24,852 nt of DNA from a virus. Location of the stretch: the IMG/VR virus record IMGVR_UViG_3300037258_000104, positions 1 to 24,852 of that record, one strand, 5' to 3'. Under the pieces are notes generated by a model. It was not told where the DNA came from. It made no database searches and saw only the letters and a list, made by a program, of their open reading frames with translations. How positions within the stretch are numbered: the stretch's first letter is position 1; each line of letters starts with the position of its first letter. This document shows, piece by piece, positions 1 through 7,077 of this stretch. The translations under genes and the position numbers were made by a program.

Positions 1-41
1 GGCTGCGCTCTTCGCCATCAGTTTCAACAAACCCTGGGTGC

Positions 42-70
42 CCCAGGTCTCTCGCATTTGGAGACCTGGG
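42..70. repeat. Host hairpin element (10-bp perfect inverted repeat)
   Basis: CCCAGGTCTC at 42-51 is exactly complementary to GAGACCTGGG at 61-70, with a 9-nt loop. It is preceded by a related CCTGGGTGCCCC string. I associate similar 'gggtgcccc / agacctggg' strings with intergenic DNA of Acidobacteriia genomes (recollection, not a search). There is no T-tract, so it is more likely a repeat element than a terminator. Confidence 0.6.
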
Positions 71-180
71 AAAGCACAGACCTGATCCAGCCGCTTCCGA
101 GAGCTGCCAAAGCAGGCTTGTCCCGCCGCGCGGCTCTCGAAAGCGCCTTTTTAAATGTGTTCTTAGACTTGTCTCTCAAG

Positions 181-308
181 CATGCCCGGCAGTGGGTCAG
201 TTTGAAGGGTACGGGCTTCAGCCCGTACGTTACCCTCGCAAAATCAGCATGGCTTTAGCCCCAGAGGGAATGCTGATTCAAAATGACCCATTACCGCATG
301 CCCGGCAA
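181..308. repeat. REP-like composite palindromic element
   Basis: The element is flanked by direct copies of CATGCCCGGCA (181-191 and 298-308). Inside are nested inverted repeats: TGGGTCAGTTTGAA (193-206) pairs with TTCAAAATGACCCA (277-290) with one mismatch; GTACGGGC/GCCCGTAC (209-216/221-228) pairs around a TTCA loop; AATCAGCA/TGCTGATT (242-249/271-278) also pairs. Such a nest is typical of bacterial extragenic palindromic (REP/BIME) elements. It lies on the host side of the tRNA. No coding gene is supported in 1-385. Confidence 0.6.
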
Positions 309-385
309 AGTTGACACACCCCGCCGCATTTGCGAGACTCAGAGTTGCTGCCGGTTCAGCAGATTACGCTGAACTTGTTGACTGT

Positions 386-472
386 GCCGAAGTGGCGGAA
401 TTGGCAGACGCGCGTGGTTCAGGTCCACGTACTCGCAAGGGTGTGGGGGTTCGAGTCCCTTCTTCGGCACCA
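386..472 (+). tRNA. tRNA-Leu (anticodon CAG), probable phage attachment target
   Basis: The acceptor stem GCCGAAG (386-392) pairs with CTTCGGC (462-468), followed by discriminator A469 and an encoded CCA (470-472). The anticodon stem is CGTGG/CCACG (413-417/425-429) with loop TTCAGGT, giving anticodon CAG at 420-422, which reads CUG (Leu). A long variable arm makes it a class II tRNA, as expected for leucine. The T-arm has a GGGGG stem (two G-U pairs) and the loop TTCGAGT. Phage genes begin shortly downstream and a tyrosine integrase sits at the opposite end, so the 3' part of this tRNA is the likely attB core. The duplicated core expected at the far end is not inside the window. Confidence 0.97.
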
Positions 473-506
473 TGTCAAGCAAAAAATCGCAAAAACCCAA
501 TAAATA

Positions 507-538
507 AAGGCTTCCCGAAGGATTTGGGGAGCTTTTTT
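507..538 (+). terminator. Rho-independent terminator after tRNA-Leu
   Basis: The arm at 507-516 (AAGGCTTCCC) pairs with 526-536 (GGGGAGCTTTT) in a roughly 10-bp stem containing two G-U pairs, and runs into T6 (533-538). It lies 35 nt beyond the tRNA CCA end and probably terminates the tRNA transcript. Confidence 0.7.
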
Positions 539-602
539 GGCGTCAGGGCGATTTTCGCCGTCTAACCAAGGGACAATGGCGGACAGGTTCTATAACTGAC
601 GT

Positions 603-735
603 ATAACTAAGGGGTTACGAAATTATTTTCCAAAATTGGCGGTCAAAAGGCGGTGTCGCCAATATCCGAGTTCAGGAAAAAACATAACTAAGGTATGACT
701 AAATTATTTTCTAAAATCGGGGCGAAAAGGCAGTG
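603..735. repeat. Two-copy imperfect direct repeat (about 53 bp) at the left prophage border
   Basis: Copy 1 (603-655) and copy 2 (684-735) share ATAACTAAGG, then AAATTATTTTC, AAAAT and AAAAGGC.GTG in the same order, with one 1-nt gap. TATAACT occurs additionally at 591-597, an 11-bp step before copy 1. The position between the tRNA and the first phage gene suits integrase or excisionase arm sites. Alternatively it is a duplicated gene 3' end. The stretch 541-812 holds no gene I can support beyond a possible out-of-frame continuation of the nozzle-like gene. Confidence 0.6.
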
Positions 736-812
736 GGCTCCGTATCCATCCGGGGTGAACACCTTGGCGTAGGATTGAGCCATGCCCCCCGAAGTTCCTA
801 ACGCCGTTATTC

Positions 813-2111
813 CTATCCATTGGAAAGCCGTCGAGGTTCCGCGAAGCGGTGCCCCGTGGCACAAGAAGCCATATAGGCGGTCGAGATGGCGCGGGTAGCA
901 AGCGAATTGCAAGTCCACACCGCTGTCCCGTCCGTGACGGTCGTGGGTGTTGGAGAGGCAACACCGCCTGAATAATTTGGCGTTGGTGTCCCGGTCGTCA
1001 GGCCGGAGGGTACGGAGCTTGCCGTGGTGCCGCTCGTGGTTAGCTGCCAAACCCACGGGCCTGTGCTTGTATTGCTGTCAAGGATGAATGGCTGCGGCCA
1101 ATAGTAGGTGGATGCTGCCCACGCTGGCTCTGCGGCCACGGCAACGGTCTGTACGGTAGGAGCGACCGTGGGTGCCACGATGCCCATGTCCTGTACTGCA
1201 TTGCCCCAACTAATCCAGCCAGCCGTTCCGCCTGTATCAAGCGAGACGCTTTGAACGACCGAGCCGCCTGAAAACACGGTTCCACTCGTGGGCGCTGCGG
1301 TCTGTGTCAAGTCAACAGCGATGCCCGATTCAGCGGTCGTGGAGTAATTCGCCGTGACGTAGGCAGCGGTAAATGAGCCTGTTGTGGAGGTCAGAACTTT
1401 TAGAGTGGCACCATTCAGACCTGTCTTTTGAGTGAGGCCGTAGAACGTAACAGAATCGCCTTGATTGATTGTCCCGGTGCCGCTGTAGTCGATGGTGATG
1501 ATGTTGCTTGAGACACTGGTGCTGACCAGCAGAACGGCATAGCCAAGGCACTCCTGTATGTTGTTCGCGGAGTCGAGAACGCATGTACCGGTAGTGTACG
1601 GAGTGTCAGCAACCCACGACGGGAACCAAGTCCACTTCTTCGTGCTGACGCCATCGCCCCAAAATAAGGAGTTGCCTTCGCCTTTGAGTCGGCTGATGCC
1701 AGCGCCAGCGGCCTTGGTGTACAGAAGGGTCTTACATGGGGTGCCATTGATTGAAGCGACGTAGACCGCTGTGGCGGTGTCTACGATGACCAGAACTTGC
1801 TCACCGACGCTGGATTCAAACGGACGGAAGCTATAGAAATTCACCACGTCGGTGAAGTTGTTGTCATTACAGACCGTGCAACCGGGACGGCGAATGAGAG
1901 TCAGGCGTGGGGATATTTCTGTGTTGAGCCCAGCCGCAATCTTGTCGTTTCTCGCGGCACCGTAAAACTTGAGATAGAGGTACTGCACGGCGGCATCACG
2001 GTATGGCGCGGAGTTCGGCCAGTAGCCGGAGAACAGTTGACTGACAGCAAGGGGTACGGCCTTGTGCGGCTTGTCGTTGTTAGAACCTAAGACTTCAAAT
2101 TGATTGGCCAT
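813..2111 (-). CDS. Nozzle-like phage tail/stabilization protein, C-terminally truncated
   Basis: This 432-aa protein is the last gene of the leftward late operon. The N-terminal part contains 'LTLIRRPGCT' followed by β-rich sequence with 'LFWGDGVSTKKW'. A conserved R-P-G near the start and this kind of blade-like repeat occur in podovirus tail-nozzle and DNA-stabilization proteins, which close the connector after packaging; family assignment is by resemblance only. Residues about 335-403 form a Thr/Gly/Trp-rich module ending TVTDGTAVW that recurs in the next two genes upstream. After it the frame gives 29 unconvincing residues and stops. Nozzle proteins are usually much longer. Another minus-strand frame stays open to 688, so a frameshift or deletion at the prophage edge is possible. 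It starts 2 nt after the TAA of the preceding gene. Confidence 0.55.
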   Translation of the reverse strand: MANQFEVLGSNNDKPHKAVPLAVSQLFSGYWPNSAPYRDAAVQYLYLKFYGAARNDKIAAGLNTEISPRLTLIRRPGCTVCNDNNFTDVVNFYSFRPFESSVGEQVLVIVDTATAVYVASINGTPCKTLLYTKAAGAGISRLKGEGNSLFWGDGVSTKKWTWFPSWVADTPYTTGTCVLDSANNIQECLGYAVLLVSTSVSSNIITIDYSGTGTINQGDSVTFYGLTQKTGLNGATLKVLTSTTGSFTAAYVTANYSTTAESGIAVDLTQTAAPTSGTVFSGGSVVQSVSLDTGGTAGWISWGNAVQDMGIVAPTVAPTVQTVAVAAEPAWAASTYYWPQPFILDSNTSTGPWVWQLTTSGTTASSVPSGLTTGTPTPNYSGGVASPTPTTVTDGTAVWTCNSLATRAISTAYMASCATGHRFAEPRRLSNG

Positions 2112-2113
2112 GG

Positions 2114-3016
2114 TTACACCCCACGGGCGGAGATGCCCTGCGATGAGGTCTGCATCCGCGATGTCTCAACGAGTGTCGCGTCCCATGCCTGTAAGAACTG
2201 ATTGATTTGGGTCTGAGACAAGCCATCGAAGTATGCAAGCACAAGCGCGATGAACTGCTGGCTTGCCCACTGGTAGCGAGAGTCACTCTTATAGAGGAAT
2301 GCCAGCGCCAGGACTCCGAAGGAGTACGCATAGAACAGGTAGTCGGGGATGGGAGCCCACGAGTTGCTCAGACTCGTAAAAGGGGCGTGAAGCCGCTGAT
2401 ATTGAATGCTCACCGGATAGGCCGTAACTGGTGTTGGTGTGAGCCGAATCCCGATGTCGCCTGCGTTGTCATCCGACTGTGCAGCAATGAACTTGGGACA
2501 TGCCGGTGTGGTATCACGCGGGAGGTTAAGGCTGATGCCAAGCTCTTTCCACGTACTCCCACTCAGCACGTCTTGCACCATGGCCTTTTCGATATAACCG
2601 AAGTCATTGATGGCAGGGATGGCACCAAGCGCCCCGATGCTCTGCCAAGTCACGGTGTTGTCGGTCGTGGAAGTGAACAGGCTTACGCTCCACGCCGGGG
2701 CAGTGCCTCCCGATGTGCCAGCGGTGATTACAACCTGCCCATTGCCATAGGGGTCGATGATGACGGTACCGAGGGCGTAGACCGTGCTTATTGCCCATGA
2801 CCCAGCGTTCAGGTAGGTCTGAGTTCCCGGCGTTGTCACAAAGTTGACCGCATTGCGATTGAAGTTTGGTTTGAACGGCGGAGCGAGAATGACTTGAGCC
2901 ACACGCTCACACATCCCGATGAAGGGCTGCTGAGAAGCGCCCAACGTCAGAGGGAAGTAATTCACCCAAGGCGAGACGAATTGCAAGGTAGTCGTTAATG
3001 TATTTGTAGCTGCCAT
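2114..3016 (-). CDS. Adaptor-like phage connector protein (paralog of the 3043-4350 gene)
   Basis: This 300-aa protein sits between a larger paralog and the nozzle-like gene, the position of podovirus head-tail adaptor proteins. The N-terminal segment (1-70) and the helical C-terminal segment (from 'IPDYLFYAYSFGVLALAFLY' on) are separated by an inserted β-rich module at about residues 74-128, containing GTSGGTAPAW and TTDNTVTW. The C-terminal segment aligns by eye with the equivalent part of the 435-aa neighbour (IPDeLy.Y...G....l..KS.dar.), which suggests duplication. The ATG is preceded by the recurrent motif at 3017-3038 and by no strong Shine-Dalgarno sequence. Adaptor function is inferred from gene order. 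Confidence 0.5.
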   Translation of the reverse strand: MAATNTLTTTLQFVSPWVNYFPLTLGASQQPFIGMCERVAQVILAPPFKPNFNRNAVNFVTTPGTQTYLNAGSWAISTVYALGTVIIDPYGNGQVVITAGTSGGTAPAWSVSLFTSTTDNTVTWQSIGALGAIPAINDFGYIEKAMVQDVLSGSTWKELGISLNLPRDTTPACPKFIAAQSDDNAGDIGIRLTPTPVTAYPVSIQYQRLHAPFTSLSNSWAPIPDYLFYAYSFGVLALAFLYKSDSRYQWASQQFIALVLAYFDGLSQTQINQFLQAWDATLVETSRMQTSSQGISARGV

Positions 3017-3038
3017 ATATATCTAAGAAAGCGATAGT
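3017..3038 (-). promoter_or_regulatory. Recurrent late-gene motif, copy C
   Basis: The minus strand reads ACTATCGCTTTCTTAGATAT and then TATATG, where the final ATG starts the 300-aa gene. It matches the consensus ACTATCGCYCTCYTAKWTA also found ahead of the genes starting at 5936 and 13717, and in variant form at 10321. It could be a phage promoter, an RNA-processing site or a translation signal. Confidence 0.4.
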
Positions 3039-3042
3039 CCAA

Positions 3043-4350
3043 TTACCAATACGGGTAGTCCGGGCGCGGCGAGAAATAGCCCCACGAAGGCTGCTGTAAT
3101 GGGTCGGTCGGCACTATCCAGAAGTTGTCCGGCTCCCTGTTGCCAGAACGCACGGCGTTATCCAACGATTGAATCCAGAGAGGGTACATGGCTGAATATT
3201 TCGCCCGTGTCTTTGCGTCGTGAGACTTCATGCCGAGACGAATCTGAAACCCATCGCTCATATATGTGTAAAGCTCATCGGGAATCGGCGTGATGTAGCT
3301 TTCGTTGCTCGTATATGCGACTGGCTTGGCTTGCGCCCGTGGCCGAATCTGCCAAACCCTACCCGTCTCCGAAGCGATAGGGCTGAGGCGGAATCCCTGC
3401 GCATTCGGGTTGATGGCCGTCCATACGCATGTGCCATCCGTAACAGTGGTAGCTGTGGCGTTCGGACTTACATAGTTCGGATAAGAAGGACTGGAAGGCC
3501 ATGACGGTTGCGTAGACCCGCATGTGCCGAAGGTGGTCAACACCCAGTAGTTTCCGTTGGGGTCGATGATTTGGGTGATGGGGTTCGATGGAGTGACGTT
3601 GGCTCCGAACGGGTTTACATACTCCACGTTCGCGCCGGGGTTGCTCAAACCGAATTCATTGTTGAGCGCGTTGCCGCCCCAAGTGCCATACATGAGTTGA
3701 TAGTTCTGGAGCCAGCAGATGTAGCGCGGCCATCCCACAAGGTTGGTCACCGTGAGGTCTTTGGAAGCCTCAACGTCAATGACCGGCTTGGGGACGGTCG
3801 TGTTGTTGACATCGACCGCTTGGCATCCTTCCAGCCAAGCGATGTTAAGAGCGTTTGAAGCGTAATCCTGCTGCCAAGAATTCGTAAGGAACGGGGTTGG
3901 GAAGATGCGGTTCCACTTCCAGCCCATAGTTTGCACGACGGGCCCGCCATTCATTATGTCCACCTGAACTCGATTAAGTTCCGCCAGCCCCCGAAGTTGC
4001 GAGGGAGCGCCAGCCAGGACGGGGGCGGTGTCTCCGTTCATCTCCGCTTCCATGATGCGTTGTTCGCATTTGATCGCGCCCGTGTAGACCGGAGTGGAGT
4101 AAGAAGGAGTGGGTGAAGCATCGCCGAAGTACAAGGCAGAGACAGGGGCATAGGTGGGAGCCACTTGAAACGTCACAGCCCAAACGCCGGAGCCCACGGA
4201 GGAGATGACATAATCTGTCGAGGGCGTCATGTAGATGCCAGCCACGTACACGGCCAAATCCGGGGCGGTGCTCCCCCCGGTGTACAGGGTGAAGAGTTGG
4301 TTCACCCCGTTCACTACGCCGTTCAGACTGACTTGGCTTGGACTTCCCAT
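3043..4350 (-). CDS. Phage structural protein, adaptor/connector-like
   Basis: This 435-aa protein has three visible parts. Residues 1-75 form a β-rich domain ('NGVNQLFTLYTGG', 'DYVISSV') like small domains in phage virion proteins. The middle part is Trp-rich. A module at about 258-314 has 'GTCGSTQPSW' and 'TTVTDGTCVW', related to modules in the next two genes. The C-terminal helical part (IPDELYTYMSDGFQIRLGMK onward) resembles the C-terminus of the 300-aa neighbour. It starts 3 nt after the stop of the frameshifted gene upstream. The context of capsid, small head protein and then this gene suggests a neck or adaptor component; the exact function is not established. Confidence 0.5.
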   Translation of the reverse strand: MGSPSQVSLNGVVNGVNQLFTLYTGGSTAPDLAVYVAGIYMTPSTDYVISSVGSGVWAVTFQVAPTYAPVSALYFGDASPTPSYSTPVYTGAIKCEQRIMEAEMNGDTAPVLAGAPSQLRGLAELNRVQVDIMNGGPVVQTMGWKWNRIFPTPFLTNSWQQDYASNALNIAWLEGCQAVDVNNTTVPKPVIDVEASKDLTVTNLVGWPRYICWLQNYQLMYGTWGGNALNNEFGLSNPGANVEYVNPFGANVTPSNPITQIIDPNGNYWVLTTFGTCGSTQPSWPSSPSYPNYVSPNATATTVTDGTCVWTAINPNAQGFRLSPIASETGRVWQIRPRAQAKPVAYTSNESYITPIPDELYTYMSDGFQIRLGMKSHDAKTRAKYSAMYPLWIQSLDNAVRSGNREPDNFWIVPTDPLQQPSWGYFSPRPDYPYW

Positions 4351-4353
4351 TCG

Positions 4354-4949
4354 TTACTTACCGATTCCGTTTCTGACAAAGCGTTGGGTTACCTCGTGAT
4401 TGATTGAGGTGCCTCCGCGTGTCCAACGAATCTGAGGAAGAACCATGGTGTGAAGTTCGCTGTCAAAGTTGTAGGCTTCGTTGTATTCATCCGTTGCCTT
4501 CGCAAAAGCGAGAGGGTCAAACGTCCCGCCCTTTTCCTTGGCGAGAAATGCACCGTCTTTCCCAACAAAGAAATCAGTTTCCACAGGGGTACCCATACCT
4601 TGCGGCAGCGGGAGCAACGAATCATCACATCGCCGGTGGGAAGCTGAACCTTACTAACGCAGTAAGGCTCTGAGGTCTTTCCACGGCCAGACACGAACGC
4701 CTGATGGTCTTTCGCACCCATGTGGTGATTGCAAGTCCGACGCATCGCGGCATGGAGATTTTCCGGGCGCTGCGAACGTAGAGCATCGCCACGGCGCTTG
4801 CTGGACTCGGCCTTGTCTTGCTTTTCCATCCGGTGCTCATCGGCCTCGCGGCGGAGCTTTTCATTGCTGAGTTTCTGGGCTTCAATGGCGAGCTTCTTCT
4901 CTTCTAGTGCAAGGGCTCTCTCTTCGAGTTCAAGCTGTTCCTTAGTCAT
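4354..4949 (-). pseudogene. Frameshifted coiled-coil / zinc-site phage protein
   Basis: The first frame (ATG at 4949, after AAAGGTATTT) encodes a charged helical N-terminus (1-60) and a Cys/His segment with CNHH (73-76), C97 and CSRC (112-115), which reads like a zinc ribbon. After '...CRKVW' this frame turns into implausible sequence and ends at 4389. The -1 frame at the same point continues with 'GTPVETDFFVGKDGAFLAKE' and an ordinary C-terminus ending at 4354. Restoring one base in the G-run (complement of 4592-4594) gives a continuous protein of about 198 aa (...RKVW-GTPVETDFF...). I therefore read it as one gene with a 1-nt deletion or a sequencing error. I see no canonical slippery heptamer, so programmed frameshifting is less likely. 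Function unknown. Confidence 0.6.
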
Positions 4950-4961
4950 AAATACCTTTCT

Positions 4962-5591
4962 CTATGCAACCCCTCGGTCGCTTCTAATTTGCTGTAATGA
5001 CCTTCTGTAAAGAAGGCTTGCTTCGTTCAATAGCGGCCTTCCAAATATCTTGTGAGCCTGTGCCTCGCTGATAATTCCCTTCGCTATGAGTTGAATCAGA
5101 ACAGAGCGCCAACCCACGAATCTGCGATTGAGTTCAAGCCCATATCTGTCGTAGTTAAAGAGGCAGAACTCGGTTGTCCATCCCAACTGCACTGCGCAAA
5201 TGTACTGAACCCCCAACTGCTCATAACCCTTGCGGAGAGCTTTCAGACCTACCAGCCCTTTGACTGGCTGCGGGTTGAACCAACACCGGACGCCGGCGGC
5301 CCTCAGCTTCCTGAGAAAGGTCATGTGATGCATGAGCTTTCCTTTGCGCTGAAACTCATTTCGCTTCATCCACAGGTTGTCTTCAAACTTGCTGCCCTTC
5401 ACCTTGTCCGCATTTCTCTCGAATGCTTGGCAATAGGCTTCATCGTTTTGCGCACACTTGGATGAGTCCCGCTTAGGCAAGGAATCGATGTAGGCTTGCT
5501 GGGCAGGGGTCAGCCCCTTACCCTTTATCTCGTCTTCCCACGTCTCTTTACGACGCTTGGCTGTGCCGGTGAAATTGAATTCCTGATGCAT
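4962..5591 (-). CDS. Hypothetical phage protein (209 aa)
   Basis: This basic, Arg/Lys-rich protein carries no signal peptide or membrane segment. Its 'KLMHHMTFLRKLRAAGVRCW' region and the following 'VQYICAVQLGWTTEFCLFNY' look like a folded α/β core, and the C-terminus is helical and Arg-rich. It lies in the late operon between the small head protein and the frameshifted gene. Its ATG is 3 nt beyond the stop of the gene upstream (TAACGCATG), so it is probably translationally coupled. I do not recognise the family; the position suggests a virion or assembly role. Confidence 0.7.
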   Translation of the reverse strand: MHQEFNFTGTAKRRKETWEDEIKGKGLTPAQQAYIDSLPKRDSSKCAQNDEAYCQAFERNADKVKGSKFEDNLWMKRNEFQRKGKLMHHMTFLRKLRAAGVRCWFNPQPVKGLVGLKALRKGYEQLGVQYICAVQLGWTTEFCLFNYDRYGLELNRRFVGWRSVLIQLIAKGIISEAQAHKIFGRPLLNEASLLYRRSLQQIRSDRGVA

Positions 5592-5594
5592 GCG

Positions 5595-5936
5595 TTAGAC
5601 CCACGTAATCGTGATGGCACCCGCCGCCAATGAAGCGTTCTGGGCGATGGTGATGCCCTTCTGGCAAGGCGTTTGAAACTCGACAACGGTTCCTGCTGTT
5701 GCGGAGCCGGGGATGAGGGCAACGATGGTTCCAGAGCCAGCGGTCGCATTGTCATAGACCGTGATGGCCTGTGAGGCCGTGGTTGCGGTGGTGACGAGGA
5801 TGCGGCACACACGCCCAGGTGCGGCCTTGATGACCACAACCCCAGCGGCGATGGATGCAGCGGCGACAGTGGTTGTAAACTTGCCAACGCCAACGAGGGT
5901 CTCGCCCTCAACGCCGGATTGATATATAGCTGCCAT
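5595..5936 (-). CDS. Small β-rich phage head protein, possible decoration protein
   Basis: This 113-aa protein is dominated by Ala, Thr, Val and Gly, with alternating hydrophobic strands ('ASIAAGVVVIKAAPGRVCRI', 'ITIAQNASLAAGAITITWV') and almost no charged residues in its second half. That composition fits a β-sandwich capsid-associated protein. It is the first gene after the major capsid protein and its terminator, and has its own copy of the recurrent upstream motif and a good ribosome-binding site (AGAGG, 5 nt before ATG). The decoration or head-stabilising role is inferred from position and composition. Confidence 0.65.
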   Translation of the reverse strand: MAAIYQSGVEGETLVGVGKFTTTVAAASIAAGVVVIKAAPGRVCRILVTTATTASQAITVYDNATAGSGTIVALIPGSATAGTVVEFQTPCQKGITIAQNASLAAGAITITWV

Positions 5937-5941
5937 AAATA

Positions 5942-5964
5942 CCTCTAACTAGGAGAGCGATAGT
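5942..5964 (-). promoter_or_regulatory. Recurrent late-gene motif, copy B
   Basis: The minus strand reads ACTATCGCTCTCCTAGTTAG. It begins directly after the capsid-gene terminator and ends at the ribosome-binding site of the 113-aa gene. A promoter here would restart transcription past the terminator, which is the best positional argument that the motif is a promoter. Confidence 0.45.
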
Positions 5965-5967
5965 CAT

Positions 5968-5997
5968 AAAGAAAAGGGGTTCCCGCGAAGGAACCCC
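5968..5997 (-). terminator. Rho-independent terminator after the major capsid gene
   Basis: On the minus strand GGGGTTCC and GGAACCCC form a perfect 8-bp stem with a 6-nt loop, followed by TTTTCTTT. It starts 18 nt after the capsid gene stop. Partial termination here would make capsid mRNA more abundant than downstream connector mRNA. Confidence 0.85.
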
Positions 5998-6015
5998 TGT
6001 GTTATTGAGCCGGGA

Positions 6016-7050
6016 TTAGCTGACCGCGCTGGCAGCATCAATGGTGCGGATACGCTGCGTAGGGTCAGGGCTGGTGCCGCCACAGAAGTGGACGAGGTAG
6101 CCTGCCCAGCTTGGAACCAACCCAAGAGGGTCGGCGACCGAAGGAGCAACGTCCTTGTGAATCTTGCAAAGGATGTTCTCCCACTTGCCGTCACCAAAGT
6201 CCGTGTCGTTCGGACCCGCGAGACGAACGCGAAACGCGCCGTCCTGCCCGAAGATATAAGTACGGAGGGCGGTCAGGCCGCTGACAGACTTGTAGTTGGA
6301 AGTCTGAGTCACGAGATTGCTGGTGTAGAACTCAGCGCCGGAGGCGGGAAGTTCTACCAAGTCATCAACCTTGCCGATGCCCAGTTCTTCAAAACGGTCG
6401 TAGCCTTCCGACGTGTGTTTCAAGAGGTCGAGGACGCCGTTATTGCTGTTGTCTGCAATGCAATCACCAAGGCCGAATGGATGCATGACACCAGTCATCA
6501 ATTGCTTGGCGCGATTGAATGGCTTGATGGAACGACCAGCCATAGACTGAACTTCGTTGCGAATGACGTTCAGAGACAGCGCCGTGAAGCTAGTCGTGGA
6601 GGATGCAGCAAGCTGCACCTGTACGCTAGAGTCGATGGAGTTCGCTCCGTTCGCAGCAGTCATTATCAGGTCGGAGAGAGACTCACCAAGCTGGTAAGAA
6701 AGCTCACGCGCAAAGTTGTCAACCGCTTGGTCAATCGCGGTCAGGTCAGCATAAGAACTGATGGACGCATAGTCGCCATACTCACCGATAGTGAAAGACG
6801 TATCAATGACGTTCAGCGTCTCAGACGAGCCGGGGTCGCCTTCTGCTGTCTGGTTCGTATCAGCGGAAAGAGGCTGGTACTGGAAGATTTTGTAGGTGTT
6901 ACCGGACTTTACCGGCAACTCAAGACTCTCGGCGCACTTCACAAAGGGCGTGCTTGCGTGAAGACCTTCACGGAAGGAAGAGTCATAATAAATTGCTTGT
7001 GTCTGTGGCAGGTTCCCTTGCTGGTTGCCTGCTGGAAATGGATTGCCCAT
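6016..7050 (-). CDS. Major capsid protein, N4-gp56 family type
   Basis: This 344-aa protein forms the icosahedral shell. The N-terminal part matches the N4-gp56-type pattern: 'YYDSSFREGL' (21-30), then a 'LPVKSGNTYKIFQYQPLSAD' stretch, an acidic TEGxP-like loop (TAEGDPGSSETLN, 68-80), and 'EYGDYASISSYADLTAID' (90-107), followed by a helix with LGESLSDLIM. Length is close to that of family members. RBS GAGG lies 9 nt before the ATG. It is preceded by the scaffold-like gene, the usual order, and followed by a strong terminator. The family match is from memory of its conserved motifs, but several line up in order, so I am confident. Confidence 0.92.
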   Translation of the reverse strand: MGNPFPAGNQQGNLPQTQAIYYDSSFREGLHASTPFVKCAESLELPVKSGNTYKIFQYQPLSADTNQTAEGDPGSSETLNVIDTSFTIGEYGDYASISSYADLTAIDQAVDNFARELSYQLGESLSDLIMTAANGANSIDSSVQVQLAASSTTSFTALSLNVIRNEVQSMAGRSIKPFNRAKQLMTGVMHPFGLGDCIADNSNNGVLDLLKHTSEGYDRFEELGIGKVDDLVELPASGAEFYTSNLVTQTSNYKSVSGLTALRTYIFGQDGAFRVRLAGPNDTDFGDGKWENILCKIHKDVAPSVADPLGLVPSWAGYLVHFCGGTSPDPTQRIRTIDAASAVS

Positions 7051-7077
7051 AATGTAATTCCTCGATTGCTAAGTGAG

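Noticed and set aside
58-258. A 66-codon frame left of the tRNA
   Set aside because: It covers the hairpin and REP-like repeats, with no ribosome-binding site or protein-like composition.
688-1056. A separate 122-codon gene at the left border
   Set aside because: Its first half is antiphase to the β-module of the nozzle-like gene; only the last third could be a frameshifted continuation of that gene, so I did not list it as its own CDS.
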